A stretch of DNA of 64,000 nucleotides from Bifidobacterium vansinderenii (GTDB lineage Bacteria; Actinomycetota; Actinomycetes; Actinomycetales; Bifidobacteriaceae): positions 51,356-115,355 of the forward strand of contig NZ_NEWD01000028.1 of NCBI RefSeq assembly GCF_002234915.1. Reading direction: 5' to 3'. The notes beneath the pieces are model-generated. The model saw only the letters and a program-made list of their open reading frames with translations, had not been told where the DNA came from and did not search any database. Within the stretch, counting starts at the first letter, position 1. Every line of letters starts with the position of its first letter. This document shows positions 34,155 through 43,536 of this stretch, in pieces. The translations under genes and the position numbers were made by a program.

Positions 34155-35063
34155 CTACCGCGTGGACTGGCGCAGGAGGATCGGGGATTCGCGCTGGAAA
34201 CACAGCGGCTCGCCGGCCGGATCATGCATGCGGCGGGCGAGCAGATCCACGGCGGTGCCGGTGATCCATTCCAGATTCGCGTCCACCGTGGTGAGCGACG
34301 GCACCATGTGCGCGGCATCATAGATGTTGTCGAATCCGACCACCTGCACATCGTCCGGAATGGATCGCCCCAGCTCCTTGAGCGCGAACACCGCACCGAT
34401 GGCCAGCGGATCGTCCATGCAGATCACGCCGTCGAACTCCACGCCGGAGGCGGCCACCCGCTTCATGGCGCTGTATCCGGCACCGATCGTCCACTCATAG
34501 CCGGTCACGCCGATCAGCCGCGGATCGAGCTCAATACCATGCTCGCGGCACGCCTCAAGCACACCACGCACACGATCCCAGCCGCGGGAGCGAACGGACT
34601 CGTCCAACGACCGCCCGTCGAATTCACGCTGCGCGCCAAGCAGCACCAACCGACGACTCCCCTTGCGAATCACCAGATCAGTGATGTTACGCGCGTCCGC
34701 CACATTGTCGGCCAGCACCTGATCCACGTTGCCCGACGTCGGGCACAATCCCAGGCACACGATGGGGAACGGCTGACGGAACGCACTGGCATTCACCTCG
34801 TCGCCGCCGACCAGATACAGCAGCATGCCATCGCACGCGCCACGCCGGGTCTCCAGATAATCGTTCGCGGACAGACCGTAGTCATCCTGATAGGCCACCA
34901 CGTTGACCCGGTATCCGCTCGTACGCGCGGTCGAGATCACCGCCGACGCCAGTCGGGCGCGGTACGGTCTGGTCACCGTGGGAATGGCGAGCTCGATCAC
35001 GCCCTCGCAATCCGAGAGAGGATCGAACGCCTCGGACATGACGGCCGACGACTGCTTTTCCAT
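34155..35063 (-). CDS. LacI-type sensor protein lacking the DNA-binding domain
   Basis: This 302-residue protein matches the effector domain of LacI regulators: GVIELAIPTVTRPYRARLAS, LVIRKGSRRLVLLGA, AASGVEFDGVICMDDPLAIG and IPDDVQVVGFDNIYDAAHM. No helix-turn-helix precedes it: the first 30 residues are polar and unlike the family, and there are only about 50 bases to the previous gene, so no hidden exon or frameshift can hide one. The ATG at 35063 follows AAAGGG; 35102 is also possible. It is directly downstream of a complete LacI gene, so it may form mixed dimers with that regulator or act as a sugar sensor. A non-functional remnant is less likely because the frame is intact. Confidence 0.82.
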   Translation of the reverse strand: MEKQSSAVMSEAFDPLSDCEGVIELAIPTVTRPYRARLASAVISTARTSGYRVNVVAYQDDYGLSANDYLETRRGACDGMLLYLVGGDEVNASAFRQPFPIVCLGLCPTSGNVDQVLADNVADARNITDLVIRKGSRRLVLLGAQREFDGRSLDESVRSRGWDRVRGVLEACREHGIELDPRLIGVTGYEWTIGAGYSAMKRVAASGVEFDGVICMDDPLAIGAVFALKELGRSIPDDVQVVGFDNIYDAAHMVPSLTTVDANLEWITGTAVDLLARRMHDPAGEPLCFQRESPILLRQSTR

Positions 35064-35114
35064 ATCGCTGCCCTTTCCGTTCACACGCGGCATGTCATCC
35101 ACGCCGCCCTACCG

Positions 35115-36131
35115 CTATTCCTTCGGATTGCCGCGGAATCCGCCAAGACTGTCACGCACCGCCAGCGACGACGGCACGGCCGCGTACGAGGCGAAGTCCT
35201 CGGTCACGCCGCCGGCCATGCGACGCAGCAGCAGACGCGTGGCGTTCACGCCGAGCGCGTTCGCCGACATGCGGATCGACGACAGCGGCGGCGTGCTCGT
35301 CTGCGCGGTCACGTCGTCGTTGAAACCGACGATCAGATAGTCGCGGGGGCATTCGAATCCGCGCTCGCGCATGCGGGCCATGAATCCCAGCGCCATCGCA
35401 TCGTTGTAGGCGAGCACGGCACCGGTCGGATCCTCCAGATACTTGTCCACGTATGCGGCACCGCCTTCGAACGTGGGTTCGCCGGGCCACAGCTGCACCA
35501 CGTCGAGCCCCTTGCGCTCGCACGCCGTCTGCAGTTCGCGCAATCGCGCCCCGGACGCCCAGACGGAATTTGGCCCGGACAGGTAGGTTACACGCGTGCG
35601 CCCACGCACGGCGAACAGGTCGGCCACCTGGCCGATGCCGGTGGAAATGTCGACCACGATGCTCGTCACGTTGCGCACGTTGCGGTTGGTGACCACCAGC
35701 GGGTGACGGTCGGCGTAGTCGCGCAGCACGGGATTCGGCATTCGGGGCGCCACCATGATCACGCCGTCGACCAGGCTCATCGTCTTCTCGAGCACCATGC
35801 GCTCCCATGCCACGCTGTCGCGCGATTCGGCGATCACCAGACCGTAGCCGTGGCCGAAGCACTCGTTTTCCACGCTGTGCACGATGGCGGCGGCGTACTG
35901 GTCGGTCACGTCGGGCACGACGATGCCGATCAGATGGCTCGACGATTCCGCCGGCGCGCCCGCCGCGGGCTCCTCGACCGACGGAAGCCGGTATCCCAGC
36001 CGTTCGGCGACGCCGATGATGCGCCGGGTGGTTTCCGAGCTCACGCGGTCCGTAGTGCTCAACGCGCGGGAGACGGTGGACGGGGACACCCCCGCGGCCT
36101 TCGCCACATCACGAATCGTGACCTTCTTCAT
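35115..36131 (-). CDS. LacI-family transcriptional regulator
   Basis: The 338-residue LacI repressor has MKKVTIRDVAKAAGVSPSTV at the N-terminus, a hinge near residue 50, and an effector domain with VVPDVTDQYAAAIVHSVENE, YLSGPNSVWASGARL and GAVLAYNDAMALGFMARM. It resembles the regulator at 51851-52837 closely (shared AAGVSPSTVSRA, GAVVAYNDMMALGF-type segments and RDYLIVGFNDD), so the two are paralogues. AAAAGGA precedes the ATG at 36131. It is divergent from rhaM and lies before the HTH-less LacI-like gene. Rhamnose or RG-derived sugar is the inferred effector. Confidence 0.93.
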   Translation of the reverse strand: MKKVTIRDVAKAAGVSPSTVSRALSTTDRVSSETTRRIIGVAERLGYRLPSVEEPAAGAPAESSSHLIGIVVPDVTDQYAAAIVHSVENECFGHGYGLVIAESRDSVAWERMVLEKTMSLVDGVIMVAPRMPNPVLRDYADRHPLVVTNRNVRNVTSIVVDISTGIGQVADLFAVRGRTRVTYLSGPNSVWASGARLRELQTACERKGLDVVQLWPGEPTFEGGAAYVDKYLEDPTGAVLAYNDAMALGFMARMRERGFECPRDYLIVGFNDDVTAQTSTPPLSSIRMSANALGVNATRLLLRRMAGGVTEDFASYAAVPSSLAVRDSLGGFRGNPKE

Positions 36132-36280
36132 CACACATCCTTTTGCATACCTACGCGCACCGGCGTACGGCATCGTTCCGCGCCTCACGCGCGAACCGTT
36201 CATACGAAACTTCTTCGCAAAAGTCTACCGCCTGACTGCGGGCGATCCGGCATACGTATCAGCCGACGCCGATACCGCAA

Positions 36281-36292
36281 GAAACGATAGTC
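36281..36292. promoter_or_regulatory. Candidate LacI operator upstream of the 35115 regulator and rhaM
   Basis: GAAACGATAGTC contains AAACGATAG, which recurs in GCAAACGATAGC upstream of the paralogous LacI gene at 52837. The pairing of the same 9-mer with paralogous regulators suggests related operators. Confidence 0.35.
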
Positions 36293-36388
36293 ATCAGCCA
36301 ATTCATGATATTCCATTACCCGGTGCGCGCCGACATCTCCTGCCTACGATGCGAGTGACGCCAATCGTTTTCGTCCAAAGGAGGACCG

Positions 36389-36703
36389 ATGATCCGCAAG
36401 ACGTTCAAGATGCACCTGTACCCGGGCATGGTGGAGGAGTACGCCAAGCGCCACAACGAGCTGTGGCCGGAGATGAAGGAGATGATCCACGAGTACGGCG
36501 GCCACAACTACACGATCTCGTTCGACGCGGAGACGAACACGCTGTTCGGCTACATCGAGGTGGAGGACGAGGAACGCTGGGCGCAGTCCGCGGATACGCC
36601 GATCAACCGCAAGTGGTGGGACTTCATGGCTCCGGTGATGGAGACGAACCCCGACAACTCCCCCGTCTGCGAGGATCTGCGCGAGGTCTTCCACCTCGAC
36701 TAG
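36389..36703 (+). CDS. rhaM: L-rhamnose mutarotase
   Basis: The 104-residue protein matches RhaM along its length. It has IRKTFKMHLYPGMVEEYAKR, HNELWPEM, HNYTISFD, ERWAQ and the C-terminal NPDNSPVCEDLREVFHL. RhaM interconverts the alpha and beta anomers of L-rhamnose, speeding its use by rhamnose isomerase. A perfect AAAGGAGG site lies just before the ATG. The gene stands alone between a divergent LacI gene and a convergent GPH transporter gene. It ties the locus to rhamnose, the neutral sugar of RG-I backbones. Confidence 0.95.
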   Translation: MIRKTFKMHLYPGMVEEYAKRHNELWPEMKEMIHEYGGHNYTISFDAETNTLFGYIEVEDEERWAQSADTPINRKWWDFMAPVMETNPDNSPVCEDLREVFHLD

Positions 36704-36719
36704 CCGAACAGAGATCGGC

Positions 36720-38342
36720 TCACCGCCAGCACCGCTCGTACGGTACGCCGGTGAGCTTTTCCACGGTTTCGCGCACATGCGGCTCCACGTCGGCCTTGGA
36801 GCCGCCCGCCTTGAGCCGTTCGATCTCCTGCAGCACGATGAGGTCGCTGCGCTGATCGAGCGTGAACCTGCGCGACACGATGAACGCGGCGATGAATCCG
36901 ATCGCCAGCCATCCAAGACACACGAACGCCACCGCGTTCACCGCCATCGGGGTCTGCGCGCCCGACTTGTCCGGCTCGAATCCGGAGAATGCGAGGAACG
37001 CGCCCACGGCCATCGACGCGAGTCCGGAGAAGACGAATCGCAGGAACGTGGTGATGCCGGAGAAGATCGACGCACGGTTGCGTCGGGTCACGATCATGTC
37101 CACGTCCGGAATGAACGGGAACACCAGCCACGGCACGGCGCCGGCGAGCGAGCGGAACACGAACCAGACGATCGACGACGCGATCACGAACACAGTCCAC
37201 ACGCCGTCCGGCAGCACCGGTTCGAGCCGCCACGAGACGAACAGCAGACCGAGTCCGGCGAGCGCCCCCGTGTAGTCGAGCGCGTACAGGTTGCGCGGAC
37301 CGATGTGCACGAACAGCCATCCCCACAATGGTTTGAGGAATTCGGCGATCACGGCGAACGACAGCAGCATGGAGGCGAACGCGGCCGTCTTGCCGAGGTC
37401 GAACACCACGAAGTACACGAAGCTCTGCGTGAAGATGTCCATGAGGGTCAGGCAGATCAGGTACAGCGTGATGTGCACGCGGAACGTGGCGATGTGGAAC
37501 GTGGACGTGTATTCTCCGATCACGCGGCCGAACGCCTGCATGACCTCACGCGGGCTGCGACGGTGCCGGGCGGCGCGGCGGCGGGCGAGCTCGGCCTCGC
37601 CGAAGCCGGCCTCCTCAGGAGTGAGCTCCCAGGTGAGGCGGGAAGAGGCGAATGTGACGATCGAGAACACCACGGTGATGATGGTCACGAACGCCTGATA
37701 CGAGTAGGCGTGCCACTCCCCCAGCCAGGTGAGCATGGCGGTGGCGAGGATCGGGATGAGCACGCCGGACATGCCGGAGACGAACATGCGCACGGTAGAC
37801 AGCAGCGATCGGCCGGCGAAGTCTCGGGTCATCTCGCCGGGCAGCGACGAGTAGCACACGCCGAACATCTGCTGCAGCGTGACGTACAGCACGTAGACGA
37901 GGAAGTACAGGGCCTTGGGCATGCCGGGGATCCACATGAGCAGCGTGACCAATACGAGCGGCGAGAGGATCATGACGAAGAATCGGCGTCGGCCGAAGCG
38001 TCGGCCGAGACGGAACAGGTAGAAGCGTTCCGACAGCACGCCGAAGATGATGGCCGAGCAGGCGCTGAGCATGGCCGCCGCGCCGATCATGCTCTGCGCG
38101 GTGCCGATGTCGAAGCCGCAGAAGCGCGTCCAGAACACCGACAGGTAGGTGCCGGTGAGGATGCCGCTGCCGCCGCCGAACATGTCGCCGATGGCGAAGC
38201 CGAGCGCATCGCCGAACGTGATCTTGGAATGGGCCTTACGTCGTGAGCCGGTGCGGACGCTATCGGCTTCTTGGCTGGTGTTCGATTGTCGGTCAGACGA
38301 TCCGCCGGATGCGGATTGGTTGCGTGGTGACTGGAATTTCAC
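36720..38342 (-). CDS. GPH-family sugar:cation symporter (third clade)
   Basis: This 540-residue, 12-helix GPH transporter starts with a polar 35-residue leader (SASGGSSDRQSNTSQEADS) and then SKITFGDALGFAIGDMFGGG. The loop LGRRFGRRRFFVM is the GPH landmark; MTRDFAGRSLLSTVRMFVS and PDVDMIVTRRNRASIFSG follow. The C-terminal tail KADVEPHVRETVEKLTGVPYER is a shorter relative of the tails on the 19102 and 31923 proteins. The start is GTG at 38342, with AAGGAG at good spacing; no better ATG is seen. It sits downstream of a GH28 gene on the same strand and converges with rhaM. Confidence 0.92.
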   Translation of the reverse strand: MKFQSPRNQSASGGSSDRQSNTSQEADSVRTGSRRKAHSKITFGDALGFAIGDMFGGGSGILTGTYLSVFWTRFCGFDIGTAQSMIGAAAMLSACSAIIFGVLSERFYLFRLGRRFGRRRFFVMILSPLVLVTLLMWIPGMPKALYFLVYVLYVTLQQMFGVCYSSLPGEMTRDFAGRSLLSTVRMFVSGMSGVLIPILATAMLTWLGEWHAYSYQAFVTIITVVFSIVTFASSRLTWELTPEEAGFGEAELARRRAARHRRSPREVMQAFGRVIGEYTSTFHIATFRVHITLYLICLTLMDIFTQSFVYFVVFDLGKTAAFASMLLSFAVIAEFLKPLWGWLFVHIGPRNLYALDYTGALAGLGLLFVSWRLEPVLPDGVWTVFVIASSIVWFVFRSLAGAVPWLVFPFIPDVDMIVTRRNRASIFSGITTFLRFVFSGLASMAVGAFLAFSGFEPDKSGAQTPMAVNAVAFVCLGWLAIGFIAAFIVSRRFTLDQRSDLIVLQEIERLKAGGSKADVEPHVRETVEKLTGVPYERCWR

Positions 38343-38520
38343 CGGTCACTCCTTCTCTACCTCTCGTGTGATTCCCTGCGCGTATGCGCGAATTACGGGC
38401 GACCATGCTACTCCGCAGCACCAACGACGCAACCCGTTCGCCACTTCTTTCCAAAACCGGATCGGAGGGCAAGGAGGGGGAAGCCGGCATTATCCGAATA
38501 CCTCGCATAGGCATATGCTG

Positions 38521-38569
38521 CCTTCCCCTTGAGGGGAAGGTGTCCGGCGCAGCCGGACGGATGAGGTGA
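38521..38569. repeat. Dispersed intergenic repeat, copy A3
   Basis: CCTTCCCCTTGAGGGGAAGG followed by TGTCCGGC-GCCGGAC and GGATGAGGTGA gives a single complete unit between the GH28 and GPH genes. Confidence 0.8.
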
Positions 38570-38637
38570 TCCTCCACGCACAAGCGTGGAGATAACACAG
38601 CATCGCCGGAGGCGATCCATCTTCCACCGCCCCGCAA

Positions 38638-40209
38638 CTACCCGCATCGCACATCGCGGATCTCCAGTCCCTCGCAGCGGTTCGCCACGATGTCGTACGC
38701 GCCGGGCTCCGCGTCTCCGACGCCCGTCGCCACGCCAAGCGCCACGTCATGGAATGCCACGCCACGGATCGGCGGCGCCGGCTCGGGCAAGCCCTGAATG
38801 TATATGGCCTCGCGCGGCGCCCCCTCGTCCGCGTCGGCCGGTACTCCGCCAAGCAATTGCACGCGTTCGAACCGGAAATCCTCGAGCACCGGTGGCACGC
38901 CTGCGGCCACACCGTCGTCGTTGTAGGGTACCGCGCGGATGATCACATGCCGCATCACGGTGTCTCGCACGTGCAGTCCGCGCACCCATCCGCCGCGCTT
39001 GGGAGTGGTCTTCACCTCCACGCCATACCACAGGCCGCTCAGATCGCAGTCCCAGATCCTCACATCCTCCACGCCGCCGCTCATCTCACTGCCGATGGCG
39101 AGACCGTGTCCGCCGCGCGTAGCCCGGCAGTCGAAGATCCGCACGCGGCGTGTGGGCCGATTGATGACGTTGCCCTCCGGGTTCTTGCCGGATTTGATGG
39201 CAATGATGTCGTCACCTGTGTCGAAGTCGCAGTCGAAGATCACGCAGTCCTCGGACGAGTCGGGGTCCCAGCCGTCGCCGTTCCATACGTCGTGCGACTC
39301 GAACGTGCAGCCGTGGGTGACGATATGGTCGGAGTAGATCATGTGCACGTTCCAGCTGGCGCCGTCCTTCAACGTCACGTCGGCGATTTCCACGTGCGAT
39401 GCGTTCGACATGTTGATCAGTCGGGGTCGTACGCGTCCGGGAATGGTCTCCGGTTTCTCGTAATCGTCGAGCGATTGTCCGGTGGCGGCGAGTTCGGCCT
39501 CCACACGCCCTCGTTCCCGTTCGATCACCGCTTCGGCGAGCGCGCGGCCGCCACTGGCGATTGTGCCGCCGCCGCGGATGGTCACGTTGCGGCAGTTCGG
39601 CCCGGCGGTGTGATCGAGATGACCGATGTTGATGAGACTGGAATAGCAGTCGAGTTCAGTGCCTTCGAACCGGCTGGGAAGCATCGGCAGATAGTCGTGT
39701 GGATCGGCGGTGCCCTGCAGCGCTGCGCCCGACGACACCACGAGCTCGCTGTCGGAGTGCATGCGCAGGGCCCCGGTGAGAAATGTGCCGGCGGGGATGA
39801 GTACGGCGTCATGCGGCCCGCAGTCGTCGAGCGCCCGTTGGATGGCCGCGGTGTTGAGCGTCGTACCGTCGCCGATGGCTTGATAGGGTTCGGCGGTCAC
39901 GTCGATCATGCGTTTGCGTTCGGCGGTATGGAAGACGCGTGAGCCGATCATGACGGCGTCGTCATCGGCAGCATCGCCGACGGCGCTTTCACCATTGACG
40001 CCGTCATCATGACCACCGTCATCGACCATGGACACGGTCACCCGGTAATCGCGGCCGGCCGCCAGTCCGTCGATCCGGCAGCGCGTACGGTCGACCGTCG
40101 CCACTGCCGTATCGTTCAGCATGACGTCATATCGTTGGCCGGCTGTCGCCGTGGCGGGCTTGTCCCAGTACACGGTCAGCGTGTCATCCCGCACGCACGC
40201 GTCGAGCAT
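38638..40209 (-). CDS. GH28 exo-galacturonidase-like glycosidase with N-terminal FnIII-like module
   Basis: The 523-residue protein has an FnIII-like N-terminus (VYWDKPATATAGQRYDVM to YRVTVSMVDD) and a GH28 helix. Active-site motifs are NGDGWDPDSS and TGDDIIAIKSGKN (three Asp), GGHGLAIGSE (His) and GVEVKTTPKRGG in place of RIK. The Arg of RIK is replaced by Glu, so the substrate pocket differs from the 17201 enzyme. Residue Lys is kept. GAAGGGA precedes the ATG at 40209. It is upstream of a GPH transporter gene and separated from it by repeat A3. No signal peptide is visible. Confidence 0.89.
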   Translation of the reverse strand: MLDACVRDDTLTVYWDKPATATAGQRYDVMLNDTAVATVDRTRCRIDGLAAGRDYRVTVSMVDDGGHDDGVNGESAVGDAADDDAVMIGSRVFHTAERKRMIDVTAEPYQAIGDGTTLNTAAIQRALDDCGPHDAVLIPAGTFLTGALRMHSDSELVVSSGAALQGTADPHDYLPMLPSRFEGTELDCYSSLINIGHLDHTAGPNCRNVTIRGGGTIASGGRALAEAVIERERGRVEAELAATGQSLDDYEKPETIPGRVRPRLINMSNASHVEIADVTLKDGASWNVHMIYSDHIVTHGCTFESHDVWNGDGWDPDSSEDCVIFDCDFDTGDDIIAIKSGKNPEGNVINRPTRRVRIFDCRATRGGHGLAIGSEMSGGVEDVRIWDCDLSGLWYGVEVKTTPKRGGWVRGLHVRDTVMRHVIIRAVPYNDDGVAAGVPPVLEDFRFERVQLLGGVPADADEGAPREAIYIQGLPEPAPPIRGVAFHDVALGVATGVGDAEPGAYDIVANRCEGLEIRDVRCG

Positions 40210-40239
40210 CACGAATCCCTTCTCAATCACAGTTCAAAG

Positions 40240-40297
40240 AAAAAAGCCACGACCGTTCGCCGCATGAAGGAAGAAAACTGCGGGGAACGGTCGTGGC
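40240..40297 (-). terminator. Terminator downstream of the GH115 gene
   Basis: GCCACGACCGTTC (40246-40258) pairs perfectly with GAACGGTCGTGGC (40285-40297); on the minus strand the stem is followed by TTTTTTCTTTG. It ends the GH115 transcript 64 nt past the stop. Confidence 0.92.
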
Positions 40298-40360
40298 CCG
40301 TGTGGTGACCGCGCAATCACCACGGAATTGCTGCGCGGCCGCCAAGCGATCACCTCGATG

Positions 40361-42466
40361 TCAGTCCTGCCAGGTGGCCTTCATCGCGGCGAAGATCTCC
40401 TGATCGGTCTCATGGTTCTCCATGTTCATGATCACCATGACGTCCTTCTCCCAGGCCGGGTAGAGGAAGTCTCGCTTCCACTGGTAGTAGTGCGGCCCGT
40501 CGCCGATCGCACGCAGGTAGCCCATGAGCGATTCGAGCACCAGCGCCGTCTGCTTCACGTCGGTGAGGCAGTCGTTGCGCCAGAAGCCGCGCCACTTGCC
40601 GTGTTCGCGCGAACGCATGGCATGGTCGGCGGCCAGGTACTCCTCGCGGGCGAGTCCCGCATGGTAGAAGGCGTGCCGCCAGTGGCCGTCGAACGCGTCC
40701 TGCAGCGACTGGCACAGCAGCAGGGCTCCCTGCACGCAGTGGCGGTATATCTGGGCCTGCAGCAGCAGCGAGTCGCGCATGAGCTGTGCGGCGTGCGGGT
40801 TCTCCCCTTCGACCTGCAGCACGGCGATCTCGTCCCTGCGCTCCAGTTCCCGGTATCGGGCGGCTCCCGGCTCGCACAGCGACCGGTAGTAGACCACCTG
40901 GTCGGCGAGGCTGCGGGCCACGATGCCGCCGTTGTCGCACATCCACTTCAGGTCCGGGTCCGCAACGCCGCGGTCCCGCATGAACTGCACGGCGAGCATG
41001 CGCGGCACGTGGTTGAAGAACTGCTCGCCGGCCTTGTCGTCCCAGTTGGGACCGTACGGCACGGCGGCCTGCCAGTAGCCTTCCAGGCAGTCGACAACGG
41101 ACCGCATCACGTTTACGTCGGGCTCGTCCACGTCGCCGTGGTAGGTCTCCTCGGGCTCCTTGCGGCCCTCGGTGACGATGGCGCCGCCGAAGTATCGCGC
41201 CGCATACTCGTATTCGACGGCGTCCACGTCGGCATGGCCCTCCCGCCAGAGTCGGGCGATCAGGTCGAGCATGAACACATGCGGCTTGATGTTCGACGAG
41301 TTGATGATCCAGAGATCATCGCCGCCGTTGGCGAGCACCCGTTCGAGTTCGGCGGCCACGTTGCGGGGGTCCACGCACAGCTGGGTGATGTGGTTGGCGG
41401 CCTGCAGATCGTAGAAGGAGGCGTGGTAGTAGATGCCGTTGCGGCCGGTGTCCGCCGCGCCGGGCATGGCGTCGATGCGCGGGTTGTCATTGTGCTGGCG
41501 GCGGCTGACCATGCGGCCGAATCCGTTGTCGGACCAGATCTTGATCACGTCGTCGGGGAATCGCAGCACTCCCTTGCGGTACAGGTCCATGGATTCGCCG
41601 TACAGGTACACGCTGCAGGGGGCGTTCGGATCAAGTTCACGCACCATGTCGTACTGGTGCTGGATGACCTCGCTCATGACCTTGCCGCGTGCCTCGTCGG
41701 TGGTGTATCTGGGATCGGCCGACCAGAATGGAGAGTCGCCCTGACCGCGGAATCCGAGCGTCCAGATGGTCCGGCCGCCGAGGTTGTCCTCGATGCCCTG
41801 CCGCCAGAGCGCCTCGAAGCGCTCGCGGTCCTCGGGCCACTTCGGGCTGACGCCCGGGTACGCTTCGGAGAACAGCTTGGCGCCGAGCGGTGTGGCGTGA
41901 TGCTGGTTGATGTACAGGCCCATGCGTCGGGCGAGCGGCAGATGGGGTTCGCCGCGCTGGCCGGATCCGGGGATCGCCGTGTTGCCGCCGAGACGCAGGA
42001 TGGTTTCGAACGCACGCCGCCACGGCAGTTCGGGATCGTTGTCCACCGACCAGTCCTCGAGCAGCACCTCGTCGTTGATGAAGAATCCCTTGTATCGCAC
42101 GGCGTCGCGCGTGGACTCGAGATGGAAGTCGTCGTCGAGATCAATGCCGTCCACCGGTTCGATGCGCTGGTCGTTCCAGAACCACAGGTCGGTCACGCCG
42201 AGCACGGAACGACTGATGGCGTAGAGGCCGTAGATGAACCCGAGATCGTCGCCGGCCTCGAGCAGCAGGTCGCCGCCATCCACGCGCACCGCATACTGTT
42301 CGTCGGCAAGATCGGCGAGGCGCAGACGGATGTCGCCATGATCGCCGTGCGTGTTGGCGGTGAACGCCTTGCCGAGGTCGCGGGTCACGTCGTCGATGGC
42401 GTAGCTCACGGATTCGGGCAGATCTGGGGCGATGATTCGGGTATCGCCGTTGAGTTGAATGGACAT
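40361..42466 (-). CDS. GH115-family glycosidase (alpha-glucuronidase-like)
   Basis: The 701-residue protein resembles GH115 alpha-glucuronidases. The segments YKGFFINDEVLLEDWS, FETILRLGGNTAIPG, GLYINQHHATPLGAKLF and TIWTLGFRGQGDSPFW are characteristic, and PFDVYDLQAANHITQL-like helices follow. GH115 removes 4-O-methylglucuronate or glucuronate side groups. The N-terminal domain (about 1-120) is a beta-rich GH20b-like module. AAGGACG precedes the ATG at 42466; the longer frame to 42841 runs over the permease gene. It is the 3' gene of the ABC importer cluster, so substituted arabinogalactan or xylan-like oligosaccharides are plausible substrates. There is no signal peptide. Confidence 0.85.
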   Translation of the reverse strand: MSIQLNGDTRIIAPDLPESVSYAIDDVTRDLGKAFTANTHGDHGDIRLRLADLADEQYAVRVDGGDLLLEAGDDLGFIYGLYAISRSVLGVTDLWFWNDQRIEPVDGIDLDDDFHLESTRDAVRYKGFFINDEVLLEDWSVDNDPELPWRRAFETILRLGGNTAIPGSGQRGEPHLPLARRMGLYINQHHATPLGAKLFSEAYPGVSPKWPEDRERFEALWRQGIEDNLGGRTIWTLGFRGQGDSPFWSADPRYTTDEARGKVMSEVIQHQYDMVRELDPNAPCSVYLYGESMDLYRKGVLRFPDDVIKIWSDNGFGRMVSRRQHNDNPRIDAMPGAADTGRNGIYYHASFYDLQAANHITQLCVDPRNVAAELERVLANGGDDLWIINSSNIKPHVFMLDLIARLWREGHADVDAVEYEYAARYFGGAIVTEGRKEPEETYHGDVDEPDVNVMRSVVDCLEGYWQAAVPYGPNWDDKAGEQFFNHVPRMLAVQFMRDRGVADPDLKWMCDNGGIVARSLADQVVYYRSLCEPGAARYRELERRDEIAVLQVEGENPHAAQLMRDSLLLQAQIYRHCVQGALLLCQSLQDAFDGHWRHAFYHAGLAREEYLAADHAMRSREHGKWRGFWRNDCLTDVKQTALVLESLMGYLRAIGDGPHYYQWKRDFLYPAWEKDVMVIMNMENHETDQEIFAAMKATWQD

Positions 42467-42524
42467 CGTACGTCCTTGTCTTACGTGGGTGGTCATGCAC
42501 GGCGGATGCCCGCCGGGCATGCGA

Positions 42525-42566
42525 AAGGGTGCTGGCCAGAGCCGTATGGCACGGACCGGCACCCTT
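42525..42566 (-). terminator. Hairpin between ABC permease and GH115 genes
   Basis: AAGGGTGC (42525-42532) pairs with GCACCCTT (42559-42566), with a short TTTCGC tail on the minus strand. A second small hairpin CCGGGCGGA/TCCGCCCGG is at 42598-42618. Partial termination is plausible. Confidence 0.5.
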
Positions 42567-42627
42567 GCTGAAAGGAAGAGGAAACGAAGTGCGGGGTCCG
42601 GGCGGAAGGTCCGCCCGGTTCGGGTTT

Positions 42628-43536
42628 CTACTTGAGGCCGGAGGTCACCGAGCCTTCGATCAGGTAGCGCTGACCGAACAGGAAGACGATGAACACCGGG
42701 ACCAGGGAGAGCGTGGACATGGCAAACAGCGGTCCCCAGCTGGTGCCGGAGGTGGCGTCGGCGAAGTTGCGCAGCGCCACGGCCACGGTGAGGTTCTGCG
42801 GCTTGGTCAGGTACAGCAGCTGGCTGAAGAAGTCGTTCCATGTCCAGATGAAGGAGAAGATGCCGCAGGTGGCCAGCGAGGGCAGCGCGTTCGGCATGAG
42901 GATCTGCCAGTAGATGCGGAACGGACCGGCGCCGTCCACCTTGGCGGCCTCGTCAAGCGACTTGGGGATGCCGCGGAAGAACTGCACCATGAGGAACACG
43001 AAGAACGGTTCGGTGGCGAGGAACTTCGGCAGGATCAGCGGCACGAAGGTGTTGAGGAAGCCGAGCTTGGACCACATGATGTATTGCGGGATGATCATCA
43101 CGTAGATCGGCATCATCAGGGTCATGAGCATGTAGCCGAAGGCGATGCCCTGGCCACGCCACTTGAGTCGGGTGAAGCCGTAGGCGGCCATGGAGCAGCT
43201 GATCATGTTGCCGACGATCGCGCCGATGGTGATGATCAGCGAGTTGAGCAGATACTTGCCGAACGGGTAGGACTGGGCGTTCCAGCCCTCCTTGTAGTTG
43301 GCCCAGTCCCAGTCGGTGGGAATGAGGCTGATGTTGCGGAAGATGTCGGCGTCGTCCTTGAGGGAGCTGGAGACCATCCACAGCAGCGGGAAGATCATCG
43401 CAAAGCCCACGATCAGGAGGATGGCGTGCTTGACAACGGCCTCGATGCGGCGCTTGAGCACCGGATCCATGCCATGGCGTTCGGCGACGGGAATCACGTC
43501 CTCGTTCGGGGAGACGGTAGCGGTATTAGTCGGCAT
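42628..43536 (-). CDS. Carbohydrate ABC transporter permease (MalG type)
   Basis: The 302-residue inner-membrane protein has six predicted helices. The cytosolic loop GIPKSLDEAAKVDGAGPFRI carries the EAA motif that contacts the ATPase. It belongs to the MalG-like permeases that pair with a MalF-type partner. The ATG overlaps the end of the upstream permease gene by 11 nt. No ATPase gene is in the window, so a shared multi-sugar ATPase (MsmK/MsiK type) elsewhere is expected. Confidence 0.94.
   Translation of the reverse strand: MPTNTATVSPNEDVIPVAERHGMDPVLKRRIEAVVKHAILLIVGFAMIFPLLWMVSSSLKDDADIFRNISLIPTDWDWANYKEGWNAQSYPFGKYLLNSLIITIGAIVGNMISCSMAAYGFTRLKWRGQGIAFGYMLMTLMMPIYVMIIPQYIMWSKLGFLNTFVPLILPKFLATEPFFVFLMVQFFRGIPKSLDEAAKVDGAGPFRIYWQILMPNALPSLATCGIFSFIWTWNDFFSQLLYLTKPQNLTVAVALRNFADATSGTSWGPLFAMSTLSLVPVFIVFLFGQRYLIEGSVTSGLK

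Noticed and set aside
34155..35114. HTH-less LacI protein explained by a frameshift.
   Set aside because: Only about 12-50 bases separate it from the preceding complete LacI gene, so there is no room for a lost HTH in another frame.
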